A DNA stretch of 11,021 bases from Competibacteraceae bacterium UBA6584 (lineage in GTDB: Bacteria > Pseudomonadota > Gammaproteobacteria > Competibacterales > Competibacteraceae). Both the position numbers and the translations under genes were made by a program. Shown in pieces: positions 5,646 to 11,021 of the stretch. Under the pieces are notes generated by a model, which was not told where the DNA came from, made no database searches, and saw nothing but the letters and a program-made list of their open reading frames with translations. How positions within the stretch are numbered: position 1 is the first letter of the stretch; every line of letters starts with the position of its first letter. The DNA lies in the NCBI GenBank assembly GCA_002433805.1, contig DJIW01000055.1, forward strand, positions 1 to 11,021, written 5' to 3'.

Positions 5646-7336
5646 GGTTCATTCAATTGCCCGTCGGTTGCCGACGAAACCGCTTTTTCCACTATTTCCC
5701 TGGCGTGCGCCAAGGTGTTGGCGGTCAGCTCCAACCCTCCCAGCATTCGGGCGATTTCGTTGACCCGCTCCTCGTCGCTTAAAGGCAAGACCTGGGTGTG
5801 GGTGGTGTCGCCGTCGCTTTGTTTTTCCACCTTGAACTGCTGGTGGGCCTGCGCCGCGACTTGCGGCAGGTGGGTGACGCAGAGCACTTGACGGTTTTGA
5901 CCGAGGGTCCGCAGTTGCCGCCCGACCACCTCCGCGACCCCGCCGCCGATGCCGCTGTCGACCTCATCGAAGATCAGAGTCGGAATGCGGGCGGCGTGGG
6001 CGGTAATGACCTGGATCGCCAGACTGATGCGGGACAGTTCGCCGCCGGAAGCGACCTTGGCGAGCGGGCGCAACGGTTGGCCGGGATTGGCGCTGACCTG
6101 AAACTCCACGTTTTCCAAACCGCCCGCCGCCGGTTTTTCCAGCCGTTCCAAGCCGATGGCGAATCGCCCGCCGGGCATTCCCAGGTCGCGCAGCGCCTCG
6201 GAAATGCGCTGGCTCAATGCTTGGGCCGCCGCCGCCCGACGTTCGCTCAACTGATTCGCCCGGCTGCGGTAGTCTTCCCGCGCCTCGCCGAGCGCCTGCT
6301 GCAAACTGTCCAACCGGGTTTCGCTGTGTTCGAGCGTTTCCAGTTCGGTTTCGAACCGCGCCCGCAAGCCCGGCAGTTCCTCCGCCGTGGCGCGGTGTTT
6401 GCGGGCGAGCTGGTGGGCGGCGGTCAAGCGCTGCTCCACCTGATTCAGGTGCTCGGGGTCCAAATCGAGCGCTTGGACGTAGCCGCGCAGTTCGCCGCCG
6501 GCTTCCTGTAAAGGGATCAAGGCGGCTTCCAACAATTCGCCGATGGGGGCGATTCGGGCATCCAGGCGGCCGAGCGCCGCCAATTCACGCGAGAGCTGAT
6601 TGAGCCGGTCGGCGATGGCGCCCTCATCGCCCTCGGTCAGCTGGCTTAACAGGCGTTGGCCGGTTTCCAGCAGGGTGCTGGCGTTGGCCAAGCGGCGCTG
6701 TTCGGCTTCCAGTTCGGCGATTTCGCCCTCGGCGAGATCGAGCGCCGCCAGCTCGCGCAGGTGATAGCGCAGGATGTCGAGCCGGGCGTCGCGCTCGCTG
6801 CTGGCTTGCCGCAGCTCGTCCAGTTCCCGCCGCAGCTGGCTCCAGCGGCGATAGCAGCGCTCCAACTCGGTCGCCAGCGGCTGGTTGCCGGCGTAATCGT
6901 CGAGCAGTTGCCGTTGGGCCTCGCGCCGCACCAAGGACTGGTGCTCGTGCTGGCCGTGAATATCCACCAGCAATTCGCCCAATTCGCGCAAGGCTTGCGC
7001 CGGTTGGGGCACGCCGTTGATGTAGTTGCGCGAGCGGCCGTTGCGGGCGACAACCCGACGCAAGTGGCAATCCTCGCCGTCGAGCGCGCGTTCGGTCAGC
7101 CAGGCGCGAGCGGCCGGCAAGGCGTCGAGTTCGAATACCGCGCTCAGATCGGTCCGTTCCGCGCCGTGGCGGATGGCGGCGCTGTCGGCCCGATCGCCCA
7201 GCAGCAGCCCGATGGCGTCCACCAAAATCGATTTGCCCGCGCCGGTCTCGCCGGTCACGGCGGTCATGCCCTCGGCCAGTTCCAAATCCAATGCCTCGAC
7301 GATGGCGAAGTCGCGGATGCGCAATTGGGTCAGCAT
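5642..7336 (-). CDS. recN: DNA repair protein RecN
   Basis: RecN is an SMC-like cytosolic ATPase that acts early in double-strand-break repair with RecA. The product has 564 residues, close to the usual 550-560. Walker A is 'GETGAGKS' (29-36), followed by 'DIHGQHEHQSL', a RecN hallmark. The middle (about 150-390) is Leu/Glu/Arg-rich with heptad-like spacing, fitting the coiled-coil arm. The C-terminal head has the signature 'SGGELS' (430-435), Walker B 'LIFDEVDSGIGG' (454-465) and 'THLPQ' (488-492). It begins ten bases after nadK and its TGA overlaps the ATG of the downstream ATPase. No LexA-type CTGT-N8-ACAG box was seen before nadK or recN, so SOS control is not evident. Confidence 0.97.
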   Translation of the reverse strand: MLTQLRIRDFAIVEALDLELAEGMTAVTGETGAGKSILVDAIGLLLGDRADSAAIRHGAERTDLSAVFELDALPAARAWLTERALDGEDCHLRRVVARNGRSRNYINGVPQPAQALRELGELLVDIHGQHEHQSLVRREAQRQLLDDYAGNQPLATELERCYRRWSQLRRELDELRQASSERDARLDILRYHLRELAALDLAEGEIAELEAEQRRLANASTLLETGQRLLSQLTEGDEGAIADRLNQLSRELAALGRLDARIAPIGELLEAALIPLQEAGGELRGYVQALDLDPEHLNQVEQRLTAAHQLARKHRATAEELPGLRARFETELETLEHSETRLDSLQQALGEAREDYRSRANQLSERRAAAAQALSQRISEALRDLGMPGGRFAIGLERLEKPAAGGLENVEFQVSANPGQPLRPLAKVASGGELSRISLAIQVITAHAARIPTLIFDEVDSGIGGGVAEVVGRQLRTLGQNRQVLCVTHLPQVAAQAHQQFKVEKQSDGDTTHTQVLPLSDEERVNEIARMLGGLELTANTLAHAREIVEKAVSSATDGQLNEP

Positions 7337-7346
7337 GGCGGCGCGG

Positions 7347-8246
7347 TCAGGCGAACGGCGAAGCTTCCGGGCTGAGCCCCCAGCGCAGCTTGGCCCGCAG
7401 CAGCTCGAAGTAGTCGTGATTGACCGGGTGGATCAGCAGCACCTTGCGTTCTTTCTTGCGAATCACAATCCGGTCGCCCGGTTCGATGGCGAGGCTGACC
7501 TGGCCGTCGCAGGTGATTTGGGTCTGCGTGGAGTTGGCGGCGTTGAGCACCACCTCGATGGTGCTGTCTGCTTTGACCACGATCGGCCGGTGGGTGAGGG
7601 TGTGCGGACAGATCGGCACCAGCACCACCGCTTCCAGGGCCGGATGGATGATCGGTCCGCCGCCGGCCAGCGCGTAGGCGGTGGAGCCGGTCGGCGTGGA
7701 GATGATCAGGCCGTCGGCGCGATAGGTGTTGAGATAGCGGCCGTCGATAAAGGTGTCGACCTCAATCATCCGCGCCACTTCGCGCTTGTGGATCACCACG
7801 TCGTTCAGCGCGTCGTTTTCGCTGGCGACATGGCCCTCGTGGATCACCTGCGCGTGCAGCAGGGAGCGGCGGGCCTCGCGAAATTCGCCGGCGAGCACGG
7901 TATCCAGCCGGTTCGGAATTTCGCTGGGCGACACGTCGGCCAGAAACCCCAACCGGCCCAGATTGATGCCCAGGATCGGCACCTCATAATCGACCAGCGA
8001 GCGGGCGGCGTTCAGCATGGTGCCGTCACCGCCCATCACGATGACCAAATCGCACTGCTCGCCGATGCGGGTGCGGCTGGCGACCTCCAGATCGTTATCC
8101 GGCATCAGCCGGGCCGAGCTTTCATCGAGCAAGACCCGCAATTGACGCTGGCGCAAATAGGCGGCAATTTGATCGAGCGTCTGCGCGACGTTGGGATCGC
8201 CGAATTTACCGATCAGACCGATGGTGTTAAAAGCCGGGCTGGACAT
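7347..8246 (-). CDS. nadK: NAD kinase
   Basis: NadK phosphorylates NAD+ to NADP+ in the cytoplasm with ATP (polyphosphate in some bacteria). The 299-residue length is normal for Gram-negative NadK. The catalytic 'GGDGT' loop is at 72-76, after 'CDLVIVM', and 'LGINLGRLGFL' follows at 92-102. The NAD-binding 'NDVVIHK' is at 148-154, and the glycine-rich 'IISTPTGSTAY' at 181-191 precedes 'GGGPIIHP'. All are intact. A weak AGG lies about eight bases before the ATG. As in other gammaproteobacteria it leads the operon containing recN and is divergent from the heat-shock gene side. It is the first gene of the four-gene leftward unit. Confidence 0.97.
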   Translation of the reverse strand: MSSPAFNTIGLIGKFGDPNVAQTLDQIAAYLRQRQLRVLLDESSARLMPDNDLEVASRTRIGEQCDLVIVMGGDGTMLNAARSLVDYEVPILGINLGRLGFLADVSPSEIPNRLDTVLAGEFREARRSLLHAQVIHEGHVASENDALNDVVIHKREVARMIEVDTFIDGRYLNTYRADGLIISTPTGSTAYALAGGGPIIHPALEAVVLVPICPHTLTHRPIVVKADSTIEVVLNAANSTQTQITCDGQVSLAIEPGDRIVIRKKERKVLLIHPVNHDYFELLRAKLRWGLSPEASPFA

Positions 8247-8274
8247 CGTTGCCTACTGGGTGGTTGAGAACGGC

Positions 8275-8303
8275 AACTTATCATTTAAGAGAAATTGCGC
8301 CAA
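8275..8303 (-). promoter_or_regulatory. Candidate sigma70 promoter for nadK-recN operon
   Basis: On the minus strand TTGGCG (8298-8303) lies 17 bases before TAAGTT (8275-8280), with the nadK ATG about 30 bases further on. The match is 4/6 and 3/6 to the consensus, so this is only the best visible candidate. Confidence 0.3.
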
Positions 8304-8319
8304 GCGGACGATTTGGCGG

Positions 8320-8339
8320 CGCCCGATTATCCTCGGGCG
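8320..8339. other. Perfect 7-bp hairpin in the nadK-hrcA gap
   Basis: CGCCCGA and TCGGGCG pair perfectly across a six-base TTATCC loop. No T-tract follows on either strand. It is near the nadK promoter candidate but upstream of it, and could belong to an unannotated transcript. Confidence 0.4.
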
Positions 8340-8403
8340 AGCGGGTCGCTAATTTAGCCAAATCCCATCGAGACAGGCGTCGGAGCCCTCAAACCCTAAC
8401 CCC

Positions 8404-8455
8404 GGCGGAATCAGCCGCCAAGCGGCGGAAGCTGGCGAATCGCCTTGATTTTTTT
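8404..8455 (+). terminator. Orphan terminator-like or attenuator-like structure before hrcA
   Basis: GGCGG (8404-8408) can pair with CCGCC (8415-8419), which can instead pair with GGCGG (8424-8428). A further short stem GGCG-AAT-CGCC (8434-8444) is followed by TTGA and seven T (8449-8455). AATCA (8409-8413) and TGATT (8446-8450) can also close the whole. Mutually exclusive stems and a terminal T-run fit rightward termination or attenuation, but no gene upstream is read rightward and the hrcA promoter lies downstream. The final stem is only four base pairs. Confidence 0.35.
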
Positions 8456-8469
8456 ATAGCATCCGCCGC

Positions 8470-8498
8470 TTGACACATCATCGGGGAATTGTTAGCTT
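8470..8498 (+). promoter_or_regulatory. Sigma70 promoter of hrcA
   Basis: TTGACA (8470-8475), a perfect -35, is spaced 17 bases from a weak -10, TAGCTT (8493-8498). Transcription would begin near 8505, inside the CIRCE operator, so HrcA bound there would block initiation. Confidence 0.6.
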
Positions 8499-8500
8499 CC

Positions 8501-8527
8501 TTGGCACTCTGAGGCCGAGAGTGCCAA
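8501..8527 (+). promoter_or_regulatory. CIRCE operator (HrcA binding site)
   Basis: TTGGCACTC (8501-8509) and GAGTGCCAA (8519-8527) form a perfect nine-base inverted repeat with a nine-base spacer, the exact CIRCE geometry. The consensus arm is TTAGCACTC; here the third base is G, with the matching C in the other arm. It sits between the -10 element and the hrcA ribosome site, so it should mediate autorepression that is relieved on heat shock. Confidence 0.93.
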
Positions 8528-8545
8528 CCAGGAGAACCCACCGGC

Positions 8546-9607
8546 ATGCCCTGGGAGCCCGTCGGCAACCATCCCAACCTTAACGAACGCACCCAGCATT
8601 TGCTGAAGGTCTTGGTCGAGCGCTACATCCGCGACGGCCAGCCGGTCGGATCGAGGACGCTGGCGCGCGATGCCGGTTTGGACTTGAGTCCAGCCACGAT
8701 CCGCAACGTCATGGCGGATCTGGAGGATCTCGGTTACCTGCAATCCCCTCACACCTCCGCCGGGCGAGTGCCGACCGCTCGCGGCTACCGGCTGTTTATC
8801 GACGCCCTGCTCAACGTGCCGCCGCTGGACCATCGCGAGGTGGAAATTCTCCGCCGGCGGATCGATCAGCCGGTGCAAAACAGCGCCGAGCTGGCGCGGA
8901 CGGTGTCCGATCTGTTGTCGGGAGTGACCCGGCTGGCCGGCATCGTCATGGTGCCGCGCCGCAACGTGGTGACCCTCCGCCATGTCGAATTTCTACCGCT
9001 GTCCGAAAATCGGGTGCTGGTGGTTTTGGTTTTGAACGCCCAGGAAGTCCAAAATCGGATCATTCAAACCCGCAGGCCCTACAGCGCCGTGGAGCTGAAC
9101 CAGGCGGCTCAGTATTTAAACGGGCAGTTCGCCGGTAAAGGCATCCAGCAGGTGCGGGAAACCCTGTTAAGGGATTTGCGCGAGACGCGGGACAATCTCG
9201 ACCGGCTGATGCAAACCGTGGTCGAGATGGCCGAACAAACCTTTGAAATCGATCCGGTCGGCGAGGATTACGTCGTCGCTGGCCAGACCCACCTCATGCA
9301 GTGCGCCGATCTATCCGACCTCGACACCCTGCGCCAGTTATTCGAAGCCTTCAATCATAAAAGCGATTTATTGCATCTGTTCGATCAGTGTCTGCACGCC
9401 GATGGGGTTCAAATTTTCATCGGCGAGGAAGCCGGTTCCTCGGTGTTGCAGGGGTGCAGCGTGGTGACCGCGCCGTATACGGTGGAAGGGCAAGTGCTGG
9501 GCGTTTTAGGCGTCATCGGCCCGACGCGGATGGCTTACGACCGGGTGATTCCGGTGGTGGAGGTCACCGCCCGCTTGCTGGCGGCGGCGCTGAACGACCA
9601 GGACTGA
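8546..9607 (+). CDS. hrcA: Heat-inducible transcription repressor HrcA
   Basis: HrcA is a cytoplasmic dimeric repressor of heat-shock genes that binds CIRCE and needs GroEL for activity. The 353-residue length is typical. The N-terminal winged helix contains 'LNERTQHLLKVLVERYI' (12-28), 'GQPVGSRTLA' (31-40) and 'SPATIRNVMADLEDLGYL' (48-65). These are followed by 'SAGRVPTARGYRLFID' (71-86), a family hallmark. The rest fits the GAF-like dimerisation domain and its insert, ending in 'GVIGPTRMAYDRVIPVVE'. AGGAGA (8530-8535) precedes the ATG by ten bases. CIRCE is directly upstream. No grpE, dnaK or dnaJ follows; a hairpin and a FIST gene do. Confidence 0.97.
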   Translation: MPWEPVGNHPNLNERTQHLLKVLVERYIRDGQPVGSRTLARDAGLDLSPATIRNVMADLEDLGYLQSPHTSAGRVPTARGYRLFIDALLNVPPLDHREVEILRRRIDQPVQNSAELARTVSDLLSGVTRLAGIVMVPRRNVVTLRHVEFLPLSENRVLVVLVLNAQEVQNRIIQTRRPYSAVELNQAAQYLNGQFAGKGIQQVRETLLRDLRETRDNLDRLMQTVVEMAEQTFEIDPVGEDYVVAGQTHLMQCADLSDLDTLRQLFEAFNHKSDLLHLFDQCLHADGVQIFIGEEAGSSVLQGCSVVTAPYTVEGQVLGVLGVIGPTRMAYDRVIPVVEVTARLLAAALNDQD

Positions 9608-9636
9608 CGCAAGCGCTCTATCCCACAACGCTTGCG
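9608..9636 (+). terminator. Inverted repeat directly after hrcA
   Basis: CGCAAGCG (9608-9615) and CGCTTGCG (9629-9636) pair perfectly over a 13-base loop, beginning at the base after the hrcA stop. No T-run follows immediately, so it may be a weak or Rho-assisted terminator or a 3'-end-stabilising hairpin. It separates hrcA from the FIST gene. Confidence 0.5.
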
Positions 9637-9745
9637 GATCATGGTAATAATGCTACTTCTTATATGCTACTAAATTTGCATATATGCTTTATATTATTTA
9701 CAATAATATCATAATTTAAGCTATTCCGCAGCTGAAAAAACCATT
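9637..9745 (+). promoter_or_regulatory. AT-rich promoter region of the FIST gene
   Basis: This stretch is strikingly AT-rich against its GC-rich neighbours. TTGCAT (9676-9681) is spaced exactly 17 bases from TACAAT (9699-9704), a 5/6 match to the -10 consensus. ATGCTACT occurs at 9650-9657 and 9664-9671, with a shorter ATGCT at 9684-9688. TATATGCT is repeated at 9661-9668 and 9681-9688, two helical turns apart. The palindrome GCATATATGC (9678-9687) overlaps the -35. These repeats could bind a regulator or nucleoid protein. Confidence 0.45.
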
Positions 9746-10882
9746 ATGTCATCCTGTATTTATTTGGCGGTCGTCAAACGGTCCGCGCTCGACCCTTTAT
9801 TGGCGGGCTGGCGGGAAATCTGGCCGCAATGCGGGGTGTTGGCCCTGTTGCCCGAAGCGGAGCTGCCTCGGGTCGCCGTCTTGCAGGAGGCCTGTCGCGC
9901 CTTGGCCTTGCCCCTGAGCGGCGCGCTGTTTCCGGCGCTGCTGCTGGATTCGGAGTTTGTCACCCAAGGCGTCTGGTTGCTGCGTTTCGACCAGATGCCG
10001 CCCGCCGGCTTGATCCCCGATCTCAACGCGCCCGAACAAGACCCGGCCGAACGGATCGCCGACGCCGTGGCTGTGCATCTGACGGACCAACGGCCGACTT
10101 TGTTCATGGTGTTCGATGCGATGTTGCCCAATATCGGGTCGATTCTGGACGCGGGGTATTTGAAACTGGCGGATCGCGTGCGCTACGTCGGCGTCAACGC
10201 CGGCAGCGAAGCGTTCCAGCCCATGCCGTGCCTGTTCGACCAAGATCGGCTGGTGCAAAACGGGCTGTTGTGGCTGTTGTGGCCCGACGAACGCGGCGCG
10301 GTCATCGAACACGGCTATCCAGTGCCGGATTCGATGCTGACCGCCACCTCCACCGAGGGCAACCGGATCGTGAGCATCGACTGGCGGCCCGCTTTCGAGG
10401 TGTATCAAGAGCTGATGCGCGCCCGCTACGGCATCGACTTGACCCATGATAATTTTTACCATTACGCTACCCATTTTCCGTTCGGCATCTTGCGCGCCAA
10501 CGACGAAATCATCGTGCGTATTCCGGTGGCGCTGGAACAGGATGGGTCGCTGTTCTGCGTCGGCGAAATTCCGGCCAACGCCGTATTGGCCCTGTTGCAA
10601 GGCCCCGAGGCGGATTCGACCCACACCGTGGAGCGCATCGCGCAAGCCCTGGCCAAGCAAGCGCCGCTGGCAGGTTCGGAATTGTTGACGTTTTACTGCG
10701 CCGGGCGCCGCTTGTACCTGGGCGAGCGCGCCCGAGCGGAGCTGGCGGCGCTGCGGGTGACGACTGGCGCGAGCCGTCAAGCCGGGGCGCTATCGCTCGG
10801 CGAGATCGGCAACAGTTACGAATGGGGTTACCCGCTGTTCCATAATGCCGCCCTGGTGTGCAAGATCTGGAAGCCCGGATGA
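9746..10882 (+). CDS. FIST-domain sensory protein, partner of histidine kinase
   Basis: The 378 residues match a FIST_N plus FIST_C arrangement, a soluble intracellular ligand-sensing module without signal peptide or membrane segments. FIST_N covers about residues 25-215, with 'TLFMVFDAMLPN' (118-129) and 'VRYVGVNAGSEAF' (145-157). FIST_C covers about 217-373, with 'FYHYATHFPFGIL' (237-249) and a 'LSLGEIGNSYEW...LFHNAAL' ending (349-370). Some FIST proteins (the NosP group) bind haem through a histidine and sense nitric oxide, and are encoded beside a histidine kinase; H234, H239, H243 and H366 are candidates here, but haem binding is not shown. The TGA overlaps the next ATG. No strong Shine-Dalgarno site precedes the ATG. 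Confidence 0.85.
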   Translation: MSSCIYLAVVKRSALDPLLAGWREIWPQCGVLALLPEAELPRVAVLQEACRALALPLSGALFPALLLDSEFVTQGVWLLRFDQMPPAGLIPDLNAPEQDPAERIADAVAVHLTDQRPTLFMVFDAMLPNIGSILDAGYLKLADRVRYVGVNAGSEAFQPMPCLFDQDRLVQNGLLWLLWPDERGAVIEHGYPVPDSMLTATSTEGNRIVSIDWRPAFEVYQELMRARYGIDLTHDNFYHYATHFPFGILRANDEIIVRIPVALEQDGSLFCVGEIPANAVLALLQGPEADSTHTVERIAQALAKQAPLAGSELLTFYCAGRRLYLGERARAELAALRVTTGASRQAGALSLGEIGNSYEWGYPLFHNAALVCKIWKPG

Positions 10883-11021
10883 GCCGGGAGCGGATGCTCG
10901 CCGTCCTCTACGATTTGGCGCTGGCCCTGTCCAGCGAAGTCCGATTGCGGCCGTTATTGAGCCGGTTCATCCAACGCTTGCTCTATCACACCTCGTTTCC
11001 CGCCGGCTGTAGAACGACACA
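10879..11021 (+). CDS. Start of a probable sensor histidine kinase (partial)
   Basis: An ATG at 10879 overlaps the FIST stop as ATGA, and the frame stays open for 47 codons to the window edge. The translation begins 'MSRERMLAVLYDLALALSS', continues with a helical stretch and reaches 'LLYHTSFPAG', which resembles the N-terminal helix and start of a GAF-like domain in soluble sensor kinases found beside FIST genes. No kinase core is visible, so the kinase assignment rests on this short similarity and on context. Translational coupling to the FIST gene implies that the two act as one signalling unit. Confidence 0.6.
   Translation, partial: MSRERMLAVLYDLALALSSEVRLRPLLSRFIQRLLYHTSFPAGCRTT

Noticed and set aside
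5798..6511. Plus-strand frame of 237 codons opposite recN
   Set aside because: Antisense to intact recN and rich in Gln/Gly/Leu shadow composition; no ribosome site or family motif.
7026..8267. 413-codon plus-strand frame spanning recN start and nadK antisense
   Set aside because: It crosses two intact core genes on the opposite strand and has no domain I recognise.
8249..8473. Possible 74-residue protein in the nadK-hrcA gap
   Set aside because: It is Arg-rich, has no clear ribosome site and overlaps the hairpin/T-run and the hrcA -35 element; structured noncoding sequence is a better reading.
7337..8545. LexA/SOS box before nadK or recN
   Set aside because: No CTGT-N8-ACAG pattern was seen by eye in the operon upstream region or the ten-base nadK-recN gap.
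1..11021. CRISPR array, tRNA or rRNA genes
   Set aside because: No regularly spaced repeats of CRISPR length and no tRNA- or rRNA-like sequence was noticed.

Overview
The window reads as chromosomal DNA of a GC-rich gammaproteobacterium. The support is gene order and content: a nadK-recN operon, a bamE (omlA)/fur divergent pair, and hrcA behind a CIRCE operator, all with gammaproteobacterial-looking sequences. The recN-fur-omlA order is that of Pseudomonas-like chromosomes. Core genes such as recN are visibly GC-rich (one 60-base sample about 67% G+C), while the inserted DUF4276-like gene is lower (two samples about 47-52%). I cannot name a genus with confidence.

Left part (1-2800). The window opens in the broken 3' end of an IS4-family transposase joined to a short fragment of an unrelated reading frame. 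A small secreted cysteine-rich protein of unknown function follows (422-874), then an AAC(6')-like GNAT acetyltransferase (952-1476) and a solitary cobyrinate a,c-diamide synthase, cobB/cbiA (1511-2800). These three genes run rightward.

Middle (2859-8246). bamE (leftward) and fur (rightward) diverge from a short shared promoter region. Running leftward towards fur is the operon nadK -> recN -> ABC-type ATPase -> DUF4276/TOPRIM-like protein. The last three are joined by ATGA start/stop overlaps, and the final gene ends inside the fur stop codon. The ATPase + TOPRIM pair sits exactly between recN and fur, which are neighbours in the Pseudomonas layout. It resembles two-gene OLD/PARIS-type defence modules and is the best candidate here for an uncharacterised system.

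Right part (8247-11021). The nadK-hrcA intergenic region holds a leftward nadK promoter candidate, an unexplained set of hairpins ending in a seven-T run, a sigma70-like promoter and a perfect CIRCE operator ahead of hrcA. hrcA ends in a strong inverted repeat. An AT-rich promoter region then leads into a FIST-domain sensor gene, coupled by ATGA to the start of a gene that looks like a sensor histidine kinase and runs off the window. grpE-dnaK-dnaJ, common neighbours of hrcA, are not in the window.

The core genes serve envelope assembly (BamE), iron/zinc-dependent regulation (Fur), NADP supply (NadK), double-strand-break repair (RecN) and heat-shock repression (HrcA). The accessory genes are the transposase remnant, the ATPase/TOPRIM pair and the FIST/kinase pair.
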